Shown here: one piece after another, positions 29,353 through 40,189 of the stretch
Numbering within the stretch: position 1 is the first letter of the stretch
Layout of the letters: each line of letters starts with the position of its first letter
NCBI RefSeq assembly: GCF_015354445.1
Contig: NZ_JADKYT010000002.1
Span: forward strand, 186,001 to 250,000
DNA length: 64,000 nt
Origin: Methylophilus sp. QUAN
GTDB taxonomy: Bacteria; Pseudomonadota; Gammaproteobacteria; Burkholderiales; Methylophilaceae
Reading direction: 5' to 3'
Position numbers and translations under genes: made by a program
The notes under the pieces: generated by a model
Database searches by the model: none
Told to the model about the DNA's origin: nothing
The model's input: the letters and a program-made list of their open reading frames with translations, nothing else

Positions 29353-31551
29353 ATGGAAATTAAGGTCAATTTTCTCGATAAGCTACGCCTGGAAGCCAAG
29401 TTCGATGACTTCACGGTGATTGCCGATCAGCCTATCCGCTATAAAGGCGATGGTTCGGCACCTGGCCCGTTCGATTACTTTTTGGCGTCGTCGGCCTTGT
29501 GTGCGGCTTATTTTGTGAAGCTGTATTGCAGCACGCGCAATATCCCCACCGACAATATCCGCTTGTCGCACAACAATATTGTTGACCCGGAAAACCGCTA
29601 CAAGCAGATTTTCAAAATACAAATCGAGTTGCCGACCGATATTTCCGAAAAAGACCGTATAGGCATTTTGCGTTCGATTGACCGTTGCACGGTGAAAAAA
29701 GTGGTGCAGGCCGGGCCGGATTTCATTATTGAAGAAGTGGCTAACCTAGACGAAGACGCGCAGGCGTTGCTGACAGTGGATACAGACACGGATGCGCTGA
29801 CCTATATCACCGGCAAAGATTTGCCGCTGGAGCAAACCATCGCCAATATGACCGGCCTGCTGGCGGGTCTGGGTATCAAGATCGAGATCGCGTCGTGGCG
29901 CAATATTGTGCCTAACGTGTGGTCGCTGCATATCCGAGATGCGTATTCACACATGTGCTTCACTAACGGCAAAGGCGCCACCAAGGAAAGCGCACTGGCG
30001 TCGGCGTTGGGTGAGTATATCGAGCGGCTGAGTAACAACCATTTTTATGCCGGCTCGTACTGGGGCGAAGACATTGCCAATGCTGAGTTTGTGCATTACC
30101 CGAACGAGCGCTGGTTCAAGCCTGGCCGTAAGGATGCACTGCCAAAAGAGATTCTCGATGACTATTGCCTGGAAATCTATAACCCGGATGGCGAGTTGCG
30201 TGGCTCCCACCTCATAGACACTAATTCAGGTAATGCGGAGCGCGGTATCTGTTCACTGCCGTTTGTGCGCCAGTCGGATGGTGAAACCGTCTACTTTCCG
30301 ACCAACCTGGTCGAAAACCTGTTTGTTAGCAATGGCATGAGCGCTGGTAATACGCTGGTGGAAGCACAGGTGCAATGTTTGTCAGAAATTTTTGAGCGCG
30401 CCGTAAAGCGCGAAATCATCGAAGGCGAAATCGCCTTGCCGGATGTGCCGCAAGCTGTGCTGGCGAAATATCCTGGCGTGGTGGCAGGCATTCAAGGGCT
30501 AGAAGAGCAGGGCTTCCCGGTACTGGTGAAAGATGCTTCGCTGGGCGGACAGTACCCGGTGATGTGCGTCACTTTAATGAATCCGCGCACTGGCGGTGTA
30601 TTTGCCTCTTTTGGCGCGCACCCGACCATGGAAGTCGCGCTCGAGCGTAGCCTGACCGAGTTGCTGCAAGGCCGCAGCCTTGAAGGCCTGAATGACCTGC
30701 CGCAGCCAACTTTTGCCAGCGAAGCCGTGACGGAACCGAATAACTTTGTTGAACACTTTATTGATTCCAGCGGTATTGTATCGTGGCGCTTCTTCAGTGC
30801 TAAAGCGGATTACGAATTCGTTGAGTGGGATTTTTCTGGTCAAGGTGAGGACCCAAATGCCGAAGAGGCCGCGACCATGTTTGGCATGCTCGCCGAGATG
30901 GGCAAAGAAGCTTATGTGGCCGTGTATGATCAACTAGGTGCAACGGCCTGTCGTATTCTGGTGCCTGGCTATTCGGAGATTTATCCGGTAGAAGATCTGG
31001 TCTGGGATAACACCAACAAGGCCTTGCTGTTCCGCGAAGATATCCTCAACTTGCATACACTGGATGATGACAGCCTGGAAGCCTTGCTGGAGCGCTTGGA
31101 AAATAACGAGTTGGATGATTACGGCGATATCGGCACCTTGATTGGCATCACTTTTGATGAAAACACGGTATGGGGTCAACTCACCGTGCTGGAGTTGAAG
31201 CTGCTGATTAACCTCGCTTTGGAGCGGCTTGAAGAGGCGCTGGATCTGGTTGGTGCTTTCTTGCAATATAACGACAACACACTAGACCGTGGCTTGTTCT
31301 ATCAGGCCCTGAGTGCTGTGCTGGAAGTGGTATTGGATGACGAATTGGAATTGAGTGACTACGAAACTAATTTCCGCCGTATGTTTGGCGATGCCCGTAT
31401 GGAGGCAGTGATTGGCTCCGTTGATGGCAGTGTACGCTTCTACGGTTTGACATCCACCAGCATGCAGCTGGAGGGGCTGGACAGGCATCACCGCCTGATT
31501 AATAGTTACAAGAAGTTGCATGCGGCGCGGGCCAGGATGGCGGCAGGGTGA
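29353..31551 (+). CDS. ycaO: OsmC-YcaO fusion protein
   Basis: A 732-residue two-domain protein. Residues ~1-135 are an OsmC/Ohr-like fold (KFDDFTVIADQPIRYKGDGSAPGPFDYFLASSALCAAYFVK), with Cys in SALCAAY and in DRCTVKK. Residues ~160-580 are a YcaO ATP-dependent cyclodehydratase-like domain. Its ATP/Mg motifs include KGATKESALASALGEYIERLS and LSEIFERAVKREIIEG. A helical C-terminal tail follows. E. coli YcaO (586 aa) lacks the OsmC part and is linked to RimO-dependent beta-methylthiolation of ribosomal protein S12. The fused form exists in other proteobacteria. The role of the OsmC domain is unknown; it may supply a thiol or peroxide function. Confidence 0.9.
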   Translation: MEIKVNFLDKLRLEAKFDDFTVIADQPIRYKGDGSAPGPFDYFLASSALCAAYFVKLYCSTRNIPTDNIRLSHNNIVDPENRYKQIFKIQIELPTDISEKDRIGILRSIDRCTVKKVVQAGPDFIIEEVANLDEDAQALLTVDTDTDALTYITGKDLPLEQTIANMTGLLAGLGIKIEIASWRNIVPNVWSLHIRDAYSHMCFTNGKGATKESALASALGEYIERLSNNHFYAGSYWGEDIANAEFVHYPNERWFKPGRKDALPKEILDDYCLEIYNPDGELRGSHLIDTNSGNAERGICSLPFVRQSDGETVYFPTNLVENLFVSNGMSAGNTLVEAQVQCLSEIFERAVKREIIEGEIALPDVPQAVLAKYPGVVAGIQGLEEQGFPVLVKDASLGGQYPVMCVTLMNPRTGGVFASFGAHPTMEVALERSLTELLQGRSLEGLNDLPQPTFASEAVTEPNNFVEHFIDSSGIVSWRFFSAKADYEFVEWDFSGQGEDPNAEEAATMFGMLAEMGKEAYVAVYDQLGATACRILVPGYSEIYPVEDLVWDNTNKALLFREDILNLHTLDDDSLEALLERLENNELDDYGDIGTLIGITFDENTVWGQLTVLELKLLINLALERLEEALDLVGAFLQYNDNTLDRGLFYQALSAVLEVVLDDELELSDYETNFRRMFGDARMEAVIGSVDGSVRFYGLTSTSMQLEGLDRHHRLINSYKKLHAARARMAAG

Positions 31552-31592
31552 GTCGTGGCAAATAGGCGTGAAACCCAAATATATTCAATAGA

Positions 31593-31621
31593 TTAGCATA
31601 TGGGCGAATCATGCGTATAAT
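31593..31621 (+). promoter_or_regulatory. Promoter of rhlE
   Basis: TTAGCA (31593-31598), 17-bp spacer, TATAAT (31616-31621). The -10 is perfect. It predicts a ~150-nt untranslated leader before the helicase. Confidence 0.65.
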
Positions 31622-31699
31622 AGCCACACCCTGCGCACTACCAATCAACGCAGCGGTTCTGAAATCCCTCAAGTTGTTACCTCGTTAGTCCAGATTGGT

Positions 31700-31757
31700 G
31701 TTGCCATAGGCAACAGACCAGCGCCTAATTAATTTATTGCATGGTGATGCCATGCAA
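31700..31757 (+). promoter_or_regulatory. Structured 5' leader of rhlE
   Basis: Two perfect hairpins: GTTGCC (31700-31705) / GGCAAC (31709-31714), and TTGCATGG (31737-31744) / CCATGCAA (31750-31757), the latter ending 20 nt before the start codon. A short frame from ATG 31741 overlaps the helicase start and ends at 31818. Such leaders are common for cold-induced, self-regulated DEAD-box helicases. Confidence 0.5.
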
Positions 31758-31777
31758 TTTCTATAAGTTGAATTACG

Positions 31778-33244
31778 TTGTCACAAGAAAATACCCCTGC
31801 AAACATCACGTTTGCTGATTTGAATTTATGCGCGCCAGTCTTGCGCGCGATTGCCGATGCTGGCTATAGCTCACCGACGCCTATCCAGGCGCAGGCGATT
31901 CCTTATGTGCTGCGTGGCGGCGATTTGCTGGCCGGTGCACAAACCGGGACTGGCAAAACGGCGGGCTTTACGCTGCCGATTTTGCATTGCTTGTCTGAAG
32001 CGCCATTGGCGCAGGCTGCGAAGGGCAAGCCGCGTTGCCTGATCTTGTCTCCCACACGTGAGTTGGCCGCCCAAATTGGCGAATCCGTCACCACTTATGG
32101 CAAATATCTGCCACTCAAAAGCATGGTGGTGTTTGGCGGCGTCAGCATTAATCCGCAAATCAACCGCTTGAGCAAACCGCTGGATATACTGGTAGCGACG
32201 CCGGGTCGTTTGCTAGACCTGGTGCAGCAAAAGGCGCTGGATTTGTCTGGCATTGAAATCCTGGTGCTGGACGAAGCCGACCGTATGCTGGACATGGGTT
32301 TTATCCATGACATTAAAAAGGTGCTGGCCTTGCTGCCTAAAAAGCGCCAAAACCTGCTGTTCTCGGCCACGTTTTCTGACGATATCAAACGACTGGCTGA
32401 CAGTTTGCTCAACGCACCAGACCTGGTGGAAGTGGCGCGTCGCAATGCGTCCAATGCATTGATTGAGCAAAGCGTGCATATGGTGCCGCAGGCGCACAAG
32501 CGCGAAATGGTGAGTTATTTGATCAAGCATCACCAGTGGCAACAAGTGCTGGTTTTCACGCGCACCAAGCATGGTGCCAATCGCCTGGCGGAGAAGTTGG
32601 TGAAGGATGGCATTCCGGCGATGGCGATTCATGGCAACAAGAGCCAGAATGCGCGTACAGCGGCGCTGGCACAGTTTAAAGCTGGCACCATCACGGCGCT
32701 GGTGGCGACTGATATTGCCGCACGCGGGCTGGATATTGACCAGTTACCACAAGTGGTGAATTTTGAGCTGCCTAACGTGCCGGAAGACTATGTGCACCGC
32801 ATTGGCCGTACTGGCCGTGCCGGTGCCAGTGGTGCCGCCATTTCACTGGTGGATCGCGAAGAGTTTGGCATGCTCAAGGATATTGAAAAACTGATTAAAC
32901 GCGATATCCCCAAACTGCCGGTAGAAGGTTTTGTCGCACCAGAAAAAGGCAGCGAAGAGCCTGACCGCCCACCACGCGGGCAGAATCATGGCCGTCAGCG
33001 CCAAGGGCAGTCACAGAAACAGGGACAACCCCGCCAAGGACAAAGCCAACCGCAAGCGCAGGCTGGCGCCAATAAGCCTGGGCCAGGCAAGCCAAATCCA
33101 CACAAGTCAGGTCATGCCAATCCTGGCCAGCGCAACGGTCATCAGGCACAACATCGCCAGGGCGGCAATAAGCCACAAGGCGCATTATTTACGCCTAAAC
33201 CTGGCGCAAATACTGCCAATAAGACACCGCCGAAAGCGCGTTAA
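31778..33244 (+). CDS. rhlE: DEAD-box ATP-dependent RNA helicase RhlE
   Basis: A 488-residue helicase of the RhlE group. Motifs in order: Q motif ([13 protein letters not shown]), I AQTGTGKT (54-61), Ia [15 protein letters not shown] (~165), [40 protein letters not shown]. The C-terminal ~100 residues are a low-complexity Gln/Gly/Arg/Pro tail ([15 protein letters not shown]), expected to bind RNA non-specifically. The start appears to be TTG 31778 with no good Shine-Dalgarno; no ATG or GTG fits upstream. It works in ribosome assembly and mRNA turnover, probably at low temperature. It overlaps the next gene by one base. Confidence 0.95.
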   Translation: MSQENTPANITFADLNLCAPVLRAIADAGYSSPTPIQAQAIPYVLRGGDLLAGAQTGTGKTAGFTLPILHCLSEAPLAQAAKGKPRCLILSPTRELAAQIGESVTTYGKYLPLKSMVVFGGVSINPQINRLSKPLDILVATPGRLLDLVQQKALDLSGIEILVLDEADRMLDMGFIHDIKKVLALLPKKRQNLLFSATFSDDIKRLADSLLNAPDLVEVARRNASNALIEQSVHMVPQAHKREMVSYLIKHHQWQQVLVFTRTKHGANRLAEKLVKDGIPAMAIHGNKSQNARTAALAQFKAGTITALVATDIAARGLDIDQLPQVVNFELPNVPEDYVHRIGRTGRAGASGAAISLVDREEFGMLKDIEKLIKRDIPKLPVEGFVAPEKGSEEPDRPPRGQNHGRQRQGQSQKQGQPRQGQSQPQAQAGANKPGPGKPNPHKSGHANPGQRNGHQAQHRQGGNKPQGALFTPKPGANTANKTPPKAR

Positions 33245-33696
33245 TGCATATCTGGGTCGATGCTGATGCTTGCCCGGTGGTGATTAAGGAAATCCTGTTC
33301 CGGGCGGCTGAGCGTAGCCAGATCATGACCACCTTGGTGGCCAACAAATTGCTGCATGTGCCGCCTTCACCTTATTTGCGTGCGATGCAGGTGGCCAAAG
33401 GCTTTGATGTGGCCGATAACGAAATTGTGGCCATGCTGGCAGCCGGGGATCTGGTGATTACGGCTGATATTCCGTTGGCTGCGCAAGTGATAGACAAAGC
33501 TGCGCATGCGCTGAATCCGCGCGGTGAGTTTTATTCGGCTGAAAATATCCGTGAGCGCCTGGCCATGCGTGACTTTATGGAGTCGCTGCGTGCCAGTGGC
33601 GTGGAAACCCAGGGACCTAGCGCCATGCAGTCATCTGACCGCCATGCCTTTGCGCGTCAGTTAGACCAGTTTTTGGCGCGTGCACTGCGCAAATAA
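33244..33696 (+). CDS. YaiI/YqxD family protein (DUF188)
   Basis: A 150-residue cytoplasmic protein of UPF0178/DUF188. Diagnostic N-terminus [20 protein letters not shown] and D-x-T-x-D-type VITADIPLA segment; these acidic residues sit in a PIN/NYN-like nuclease fold. The function is undetermined in any organism I know. It is translationally coupled to rhlE (TAATG overlap at 33242-33246), which hints at an RNA-related job. It ends one base before the convergent nadD stop. Confidence 0.9.
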   Translation: MHIWVDADACPVVIKEILFRAAERSQIMTTLVANKLLHVPPSPYLRAMQVAKGFDVADNEIVAMLAAGDLVITADIPLAAQVIDKAAHALNPRGEFYSAENIRERLAMRDFMESLRASGVETQGPSAMQSSDRHAFARQLDQFLARALRK

Positions 33697-34341
33697 TCAG
33701 CGGCTATATAAATGATGTTGCCGGATGTAGTGTAATACCGCTGGCGGTATTTCGGGCGCTGCGAGATGGGCATCGCGTTGCGCCAGTGTTTCACGCACGG
33801 CTGTTGACGAGATATTGGGCGGGGTGATGGTCAGATAACTGACCAAGCCATATGGTTGCTCAGAAAACGCCTGTGCCGCTTGTGCAGTCTCAACCCGTTT
33901 CCCCGCATGTTCCGCATGCAGCAATAAGGTTTTCTCGGTATCTGCACGGTGTATGACGAGTAGATGTGCATAGTCCAGCAGTTCAGTCCAGCGATGCCAG
34001 GTCGGCAGCTTCTGGTAGCTGTCCTGGCCCATGATCAGGCACAGTGCGCGGTCTGGAAAGCGCTGGCGCATCCAGTGCAGCGTTTCTATTGTGTAAGACG
34101 GACCCTGGCGATCCAGCTCGCAAGTGTCTAACACATAGCGCGGATACTGCTGGATGGCCAGTTTGACCATGGTTGCACGGTGTTGTGCTGTGACGGCAGG
34201 CGCGGCTTTATGGGGCGGTAAGGCTGCCGGTACAAAGCGGATTTGTGTGCAGTGTAGGGTGTTGAGGACGGTGTCGGCCAGCGACAAATGCCCATTGTGG
34301 ATGGGGTTAAAGGTGCCGCCGAATATGCCTATGATTTCCAT
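33697..34341 (-). CDS. nadD: Nicotinate-nucleotide adenylyltransferase NadD
   Basis: A 214-residue enzyme joining nicotinate mononucleotide and ATP to give deamido-NAD. Nucleotidyltransferase motifs: GIFGGTFNPIHNGHLSLAD (about 4-22) with the HxGH-like IHNGH, and ISSTAVRE near the C-terminus. It is transcribed with proA/holA/lptE/leuS on the same strand. The usual partner rsfS is not adjacent here. Its stop abuts that of the DUF188 gene. Confidence 0.95.
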   Translation of the reverse strand: MEIIGIFGGTFNPIHNGHLSLADTVLNTLHCTQIRFVPAALPPHKAAPAVTAQHRATMVKLAIQQYPRYVLDTCELDRQGPSYTIETLHWMRQRFPDRALCLIMGQDSYQKLPTWHRWTELLDYAHLLVIHRADTEKTLLLHAEHAGKRVETAQAAQAFSEQPYGLVSYLTITPPNISSTAVRETLAQRDAHLAAPEIPPAVLHYIRQHHLYSR

Positions 34342-34412
34342 TTCAGCGATTCTTTGCGTTCATCGTTGCGTTGTAGCGTGGAACGCCATCTTTAGCGTGG
34401 CCGACAGCGACA

Positions 34413-35669
34413 TTAAGCGCGTACGTGGCCGTCACCTAGCACCACATACTTCAATGACGTCAGACCCTCTAAACCGACTGGGCCGCGTGCATGCAGTTTA
34501 TCGGTAGAAATACCGATTTCTGCGCCAAAGCCGTATTCAAAGCCATCCGCAAAGCGGGTAGAGGCGTTGACCATCACGCTGCTGGAATCTACCTCACGCA
34601 GGAACTGGCGCGCTTTGGTGTAGTTTTCGGTCACAATCGCTTCAGTGTGCTGGCTGGAGTGTTTGTTGATATGCTCAATCGCTTCGTCCAGGCCGCTCAC
34701 GACCTTGCAGGAGATGATCGCTGCCAGGTATTCGGTGTAATAGTCTTCTTCAGTGGCGGCAATGGCTTGTGGCACGATGGCGCGAGTTTCTTCGCAACCG
34801 CGGATTTCTACACCTTTGCTAATCAGCATTTCTGCCAGTTTAGGCAGCGCGGTTTTCGCTATGCTGCGTGCGACCAATAGTGACTCGGCCGTGTTGCAGG
34901 TACCCAGGCGCTGGGTTTTGGAATTCTCCAGAATACGCAGGGCTTTGTCTAAGTCCGCTTCGTCGTCCACATACACATGACAGTTGCCATCCAGGTGTTT
35001 GATGACTGGAATACGCGCGTCGTTGCTGATGCGCTCAATCAGGCCTTTGCCACCACGTGGCACGATGACATCTACATATTGTTTCATGGTGATGAGTTCA
35101 CCCACTGCGGCGCGGTCTGTGGTCTCGACCACCAGCACCGCAGCTTGTGGCAAGCCTGCTTGTTGCAGGCCTTGGTGTACGAGCTTGGCCAGCGCCTGGT
35201 TGCAATGAATGGCCTCAGAGCCACCACGCAAAATGCAGGCGTTGCCAGATTTGATACATAAGCCAGCGGCATCCACCGTCACATTTGGACGTGCTTCGTA
35301 AATGATGCCGATCACGCCTAATGGTACGCGCATCTGGCCGATCTGGATGCCAGACGGGCGGTATTTGAAATTGCTCATTTCGCCAATCGGGTCTGGCAGG
35401 CTGGCGATTTGCTCTAATCCCTCAGCCATCGTCGCCACTGATTTTTCGCTCAAGGCCAGGCGATCTAGCATGGCGGCTTCCATGCCGTTGGCTTTGGCAG
35501 CATCCAGGTCTTGCTGGTTGGCAGCCAATAGCGCTTTTTCGTGCTGGCGGATCAGCGCGGCGATATTACGCAGAGCCTGATTCTTGGTGTTGGTGTCGGC
35601 TTTTGCCATCAAACGGGAAGCGGCACGTGCCTGCTCACCCAGTTGTTTCATGTAGTTTTGAATGTCCAT
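34413..35669 (-). CDS. proA: Gamma-glutamyl phosphate reductase ProA
   Basis: A 418-residue NADPH-dependent enzyme of proline synthesis, reducing glutamyl-5-phosphate to the semialdehyde. Features: [35 protein letters not shown], the catalytic Cys in [10 protein letters not shown], and [23 protein letters not shown] 35669 ([11 protein letters not shown]) matches the usual betaproteobacterial N-terminus; ATG 35678 adds three residues. 23 bp separate it from holA upstream. Confidence 0.95.
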   Translation of the reverse strand: MDIQNYMKQLGEQARAASRLMAKADTNTKNQALRNIAALIRQHEKALLAANQQDLDAAKANGMEAAMLDRLALSEKSVATMAEGLEQIASLPDPIGEMSNFKYRPSGIQIGQMRVPLGVIGIIYEARPNVTVDAAGLCIKSGNACILRGGSEAIHCNQALAKLVHQGLQQAGLPQAAVLVVETTDRAAVGELITMKQYVDVIVPRGGKGLIERISNDARIPVIKHLDGNCHVYVDDEADLDKALRILENSKTQRLGTCNTAESLLVARSIAKTALPKLAEMLISKGVEIRGCEETRAIVPQAIAATEEDYYTEYLAAIISCKVVSGLDEAIEHINKHSSQHTEAIVTENYTKARQFLREVDSSSVMVNASTRFADGFEYGFGAEIGISTDKLHARGPVGLEGLTSLKYVVLGDGHVRA

Positions 35670-35692
35670 AACCATCATTCTATCTTAAAACC

Positions 35693-36736
35693 TTAACGAG
35701 ACCTTGATGCGGCCGATCTGGCGGATTTATTCGCCGCCATGCGGGCAATGCCGCTACATAAGCGCGACAACTCCAGCCAGGCATCGCCATCACCCACGCC
35801 TTTTGCCATACGGTCTATGTCTGACAATTTCTGCAAAGCAGCTTCGATATGTTTTTGCGGCAAAAATTCCAATGCGCGTTTCACCAGTGTCTGGCGATCA
35901 CCAAATAACCTGGCCTGGCTCAAGGCAGTTTGCACGGCCTGGCCGTTTTGCATGGCGAGCCGCACTTGCAATAAGGGGCGGAATAACCACACCAGCGGGT
36001 TCATCACGGCGACTGCAGTTTCACCTTCTTCACGCAAACCCTCAATAATACGCATGACGCGGCTGGGATCGCCTTGCAGCATGGCCTCACCCAGTTGCGA
36101 GACATCAAAACGCGCCACATTGAGCACGCATTGGCGGATGGCTTCTTCGGAAAGCGGGCCCGGCGGATACAGTAAGCCTAACTTCTGGATTTCCTGGTGC
36201 GCGGCGAGTAAATTACCTTCTACTTGCTCGGCAATAAAACGGCGCGAGGCTTCATCGGCAGTTTGTTGCTGCATGCCCAGGCGTTGCGCAATCCACTCCG
36301 GCAGTTGTGCCAAAGGCACCTGGTTAAGCACCAGCAATACGCCGTGTTGTAACAGCGATTCATACCAGGCACTGCTGGACATGTCGCGGTCTGGTGCTGG
36401 CAGGGTGATGATAATGGTGGTATCTGCAGCAGGCAGTTCGGCCAGTTGTTGCAAAGCCTTGGCGCCTTCTACTCCAGGTTTGCCGGTGGGGATGTTGATT
36501 TCAAGAATGCGTTGCTCGGCAAACAGCGAGAAACTTTGCAGGAACTGGCTGACTTGCGCCCAGTTGAAATAGCGCTCTACGGTGAAGCTGGCACGCTCTT
36601 GCGCGCCATGTTGGCGGGCGGCAGCACGAATCTGGTCGATGGCTTCAGTGATGGAGAGTGGCTCGTCACCTGCCAATACAAACAAATGCTGTTTTGGCGG
36701 CAGGTGTTGGGCCAGTTGCGCTGCCTGGATGCGCAT
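35693..36736 (-). CDS. holA: DNA polymerase III delta subunit HolA
   Basis: A 347-residue clamp-loader wrench subunit that opens the beta clamp. N-terminal RIQAAQLAQHL, HLFVLAGDEPLSITEAIDQIRAAA, SLFAEQRILEINIPTGKPG and C-terminal FLPQKHIEAALQKLSDIDRMAKG are typical of the family. It lies 2 bp after lptE, in the conserved leuS-lptE-holA order of proteobacteria. It ends with a short basic tail. Confidence 0.95.
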   Translation of the reverse strand: MRIQAAQLAQHLPPKQHLFVLAGDEPLSITEAIDQIRAAARQHGAQERASFTVERYFNWAQVSQFLQSFSLFAEQRILEINIPTGKPGVEGAKALQQLAELPAADTTIIITLPAPDRDMSSSAWYESLLQHGVLLVLNQVPLAQLPEWIAQRLGMQQQTADEASRRFIAEQVEGNLLAAHQEIQKLGLLYPPGPLSEEAIRQCVLNVARFDVSQLGEAMLQGDPSRVMRIIEGLREEGETAVAVMNPLVWLFRPLLQVRLAMQNGQAVQTALSQARLFGDRQTLVKRALEFLPQKHIEAALQKLSDIDRMAKGVGDGDAWLELSRLCSGIARMAANKSARSAASRSR

Positions 36737-36738
36737 GG

Positions 36739-37245
36739 TTATTGTGCTTTTTTCAGGGCAGACAAGCGGCGCATAATGCCGTTAAGCACGTCTGTTTGCA
36801 TGCTGTCACTGAGCAATTTTTGTTCAGCTTGTTTCGCCAGCAAGTTTGCATCGTTATAGGTATAGTCGCGACGGCCTTCCATGATGATAGGCAAGGTCCA
36901 GGTGGCTTCGCTGGCCAGTTTGGTGCGGTACTGCACACGGTAGTAGAGTTCGTACTCTCGTACCACACCGGTACCGCTCAGGGACAGAATGCGCTGCTCG
37001 TTCTCTTCTTTGAGTAGTTCCAATTGCAATTCGGCATCTTCGGCATCAGTGACGACTTTAATGCCTTGTTCTATGAGCGCTTTTTTGAGTGCTTTATTGA
37101 TCAAAGTGCTGCCTTTGATTTGCACGGTTTTAAACGCAATTGGCGTAGGTTGGCGCAAATGAAAGCCGCAAGCAGTCAGCATGGCTGACAGGGTCAGCAC
37201 GCTAAACCAGTAAGCCAAATGTCTATGCTTGAGTATGTGCAGCAA
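36739..37245 (-). CDS. lptE: LPS-assembly lipoprotein LptE
   Basis: A 168-residue outer-membrane lipoprotein that plugs the LptD barrel and helps place lipopolysaccharide. Signal peptide with lipobox LTAC (Cys 26), then GFHLRQPTPIAFKTVQIKG and the basic C-terminus GIMRRLSALKKAQ. Conserved position between leuS and holA. LptD itself is at 46315-48696. Confidence 0.92.
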   Translation of the reverse strand: MLHILKHRHLAYWFSVLTLSAMLTACGFHLRQPTPIAFKTVQIKGSTLINKALKKALIEQGIKVVTDAEDAELQLELLKEENEQRILSLSGTGVVREYELYYRVQYRTKLASEATWTLPIIMEGRRDYTYNDANLLAKQAEQKLLSDSMQTDVLNGIMRRLSALKKAQ

Positions 37246-37260
37246 CGTTCGCTCCTTGCG

Positions 37261-39876
37261 CTAGGCAACCACAATATTAATCAGTTTGTTAGGCACCACA
37301 ATGATTTTCTTCACGCTACCTTCGTTGAGGAACTTCTGTACAAAGTCCTGATTAACGGCAGTCGCTTCAATTTGCTCTTTGGCCATACTTTTGGGGATGC
37401 TGATGCTGCCGCGCAGTTTGCCGTTCACTTGCACCACATACTCGACCTCGTCCTGCACCAGCGCGGCATTGGCTGGCTCTGGCCATTTCGCCGTGAGGAT
37501 ATCTGCGCCCAGTTTCAGGCTTTGCCACATGACTTGTGTCACGTGTGGCGCAATCGGTGACAGCACACGCAACAGGATGCTGTAGCCTTCGAATGCCACG
37601 GCTTGCCAGTCTTTCTCGGCTTCTTTTTGCACTTTTTCCAATGTGTTGAGCATCTTCATGCAGGCAGAGGCCACGGTATTGAATTGCAGTTTGGCCAGGT
37701 CTACATTGGCTTGTTTCAACACGGTGTGGATTTCGCGTCTGTGGTTGGCAAGTTCGCCGGTCAGCTTGTTTGGCAAATCGGCCGGTTGGATTTGTGACAA
37801 TGCGTAGCCAAAATTCCACACACGTTTTAAGAAACGATGTGAACCTTCCACACCACTGTCAGACCATTCCAGCGTTTGCTCGGGTGGTGCCGCAAACATC
37901 ATGAAGAAGCGCGCCGTGTCAGCGCCGTATTGCTCGATCAGTGATTGCGGGTCGACGCCGTTACGCTTGGATTTGGACATGGTGCCTATGCCTTGATAGT
38001 CAATGGCAGAGCCATCTTTAATCAGTTTGGCACCAGTGACCTTACCGTTGGCATCTTGTACCAGTTCGACTTCTTCTGGTGCAAAGTATTCAATGCCGCC
38101 TTTGGCCGTACGGCGTGAGAAAATATGGTTAAGCACCATGCCTTGCGTCAGCAGGTTGGCAAACGGTTCGTCATAGTTGACCATGCCGAGGTCACGCATG
38201 ACCTTGCTCCAGAAGCGTGAATACAGCAGGTGCAAAATGGCGTGCTCAATGCCACCGATGTATTGATCGACAGGCATCCAGTGGTTAGTTTGTGCATCTA
38301 CCATGGCGTCAGGGCTAAAGCCGGAAGCATAGCGCGCGTAATACCAACTGGAATCAACAAATGTATCCATGGTATCGGTTTCGCGCTTGGCTGGCTGGCC
38401 ACATTTAGGGCAAGCGCAGTTCAGGAAGTCTTCGCGTTTATTGAGCGGATTACCTGAGCCATCCGGCACGCAGTCTTCCGGCAATTTGACCGGTAACTGG
38501 TCGTCCGGCACAGGCACATCGCCACAGCTGTCGCAGTGGACGATAGGAATCGGGCAGCCCCAGTAACGTTGACGAGAAACACCCCAGTCGCGCAGGCGCC
38601 AGTTGGTTTGCTTGCCACCAAGGTCTTTGTCGGCTAAATCAGCGGCTACGGCATCTACAGCCTGCGTATAGGTCAGGTCGTTATATTTGCCTGAATGGAT
38701 GCATACGCCTTTGGCTTTGTCGCCATACCATTCTTGCCATGCACCCAGGTCAAAGCTTTGGTCGACGACGCTGATGACTTGCTTGATTGGCAAGCTATAT
38801 TTTTTGGCAAAGCCAAAGTCGCGTTCGTCATGTGCGGGCACGGCCATCACAGCGCCTTCACCATAAGTCATGAGCACATAGTTGCCGACCCAGACAGGTA
38901 CTTGCTCGCCGGTAATCGGGTGCGCCACGGTCAGGCCAGTGTCCATGCCTTCTTTTTCCATGGTCGCCATATCGGCTTCCATCACTGAGCCTTGCTTGCA
39001 TTTTTCAATGAATGCTTGCAGCGCAGGATTGTGTTGTGCGGCATGCGTCGCTAATGGATGCTCGGCCGCCACGGCGCAGAAAGTCACGCCCATGATGGTG
39101 TCAGCACGTGTAGTGAATACCCACAGTTTGCCGTCATCAATCAGCTGGCCGTCGTTGTTTTTGATGTCATGCGTAAAGGCAAAACGGACGCCTACACTCT
39201 TGCCTATCCAGTTGGCTTGCATGGTTTTCACACGCTCAGGCCAGCCTGGCAGTTTGTCCAGGTCGTCTAGCAATTGCTGGGCGTAACCCGTGATGTGCAG
39301 GTAGTAGCCAGGAATTTCGCGTTTTTCAACCACTGCGCCAGTGCGCCAGCCACGGCCATCAATCACCTGTTCGTTGGCGAGTACGGTCTGGTCGACTGGA
39401 TCCCAGTTCACCACCTGGGTTTTTTTGTAGGCAATGCCTTTTTCCAGCATGCGCAAAAACAGCCACTGGTTCCATTTATAGTAGTCAGGCTGGCAGGTCG
39501 CCAGTTCGCGTTGCCAGTCAATGGCAAAGCCTAGAGACTTCAACTGCTTGCGCATATAGGCAATGTTGTCATATGTCCATTGCGCAGGCGGTACATTGTT
39601 TTGAATCGCTGCATTTTCTGCTGGCAGGCCAAACGCATCCCAACCCATGGGCTGCAAGACGTTAAAGCCTTTCATATAGTGATAACGGCTTAAGACGTCA
39701 CCAATAGTGTAGTTACGCACATGCCCCATATGCAATTTACCACTGGGGTAGGGGAACATAGACAAGCAGTAATACTTGGGCTTGCTGCTATCGGCCTTGG
39801 CCTGAAAGCTTTGGCTGGACTCCCAATGTTGTTGTGCCTGTTGCTCGACTTCTTTGAATGGATACTGCTGTTGCAT
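37261..39876 (-). CDS. leuS: Leucyl-tRNA synthetase LeuS
   Basis: An 871-residue class I synthetase. HIGH-type motif in [16 protein letters not shown]; editing (CP1) domain with the [20 protein letters not shown] segment; zinc-binding Cys pairs (CDSCGD, CPKCGQ); KMSKS motif [13 protein letters not shown]; anticodon-binding C-terminus ending [13 protein letters not shown] 39876 ([12 protein letters not shown]) is the family start. The frame extends 30 codons upstream without similarity. It heads the leuS-lptE-holA operon. Confidence 0.97.
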   Translation of the reverse strand: MQQQYPFKEVEQQAQQHWESSQSFQAKADSSKPKYYCLSMFPYPSGKLHMGHVRNYTIGDVLSRYHYMKGFNVLQPMGWDAFGLPAENAAIQNNVPPAQWTYDNIAYMRKQLKSLGFAIDWQRELATCQPDYYKWNQWLFLRMLEKGIAYKKTQVVNWDPVDQTVLANEQVIDGRGWRTGAVVEKREIPGYYLHITGYAQQLLDDLDKLPGWPERVKTMQANWIGKSVGVRFAFTHDIKNNDGQLIDDGKLWVFTTRADTIMGVTFCAVAAEHPLATHAAQHNPALQAFIEKCKQGSVMEADMATMEKEGMDTGLTVAHPITGEQVPVWVGNYVLMTYGEGAVMAVPAHDERDFGFAKKYSLPIKQVISVVDQSFDLGAWQEWYGDKAKGVCIHSGKYNDLTYTQAVDAVAADLADKDLGGKQTNWRLRDWGVSRQRYWGCPIPIVHCDSCGDVPVPDDQLPVKLPEDCVPDGSGNPLNKREDFLNCACPKCGQPAKRETDTMDTFVDSSWYYARYASGFSPDAMVDAQTNHWMPVDQYIGGIEHAILHLLYSRFWSKVMRDLGMVNYDEPFANLLTQGMVLNHIFSRRTAKGGIEYFAPEEVELVQDANGKVTGAKLIKDGSAIDYQGIGTMSKSKRNGVDPQSLIEQYGADTARFFMMFAAPPEQTLEWSDSGVEGSHRFLKRVWNFGYALSQIQPADLPNKLTGELANHRREIHTVLKQANVDLAKLQFNTVASACMKMLNTLEKVQKEAEKDWQAVAFEGYSILLRVLSPIAPHVTQVMWQSLKLGADILTAKWPEPANAALVQDEVEYVVQVNGKLRGSISIPKSMAKEQIEATAVNQDFVQKFLNEGSVKKIIVVPNKLINIVVA

Positions 39877-40189
39877 GTGCTTGGCTTGAAAGTAACTAAA
39901 TGAAGCGACAATTATACCCGAGAACTGATAGGCATGTTTTGCGTTGGTATGTGTTGCCTTCGGCATTCAGGCGGTGTGTTGGTTTATATCAGCCAAGTCC
40001 GTGTGAGGTGGGTTGATATGAACCGATGATATGCCAGGTGAATGCACGGAAAATAACATAATTATTTATATAAATATAATTTGCGTAATAAAAACATGGG
40101 GATAACTTTTATCGTCATCATGCTGGTATCAATATTGCACCATTTTCATCTGTTTTTTATAACAACAGAAACAGAAGAGGGTGTGACAC
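39877..40189. other. Intergenic region leuS / TonB receptor 4
   Basis: 313 bp, divergent promoters. A minus-strand TATAAT (39911-39916) may be the leuS -10. An AT-only near-palindrome AATTATTTATA (40060-40070) / TAAATATAATT (40071-40081) lies about 110 bp before the receptor and could be an operator. No Fur-like box was seen, unlike the other receptor loci. Confidence 0.45.

Noticed and set aside
34370-34410. Short direct repeat TAGCGTGG between nadD and proA
   Set aside because: Eight bases twice within 30 bp is too little to support an element.
35739-36572. 277-codon plus-strand frame
   Set aside because: Antisense to holA; rich in Ser and Cys as expected of a shadow frame.
40060-40081. 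AT palindrome as a Fur or Zur box
   Set aside because: Matches neither the Fur consensus nor the GTTATANTATAAC Zur type well enough to name.
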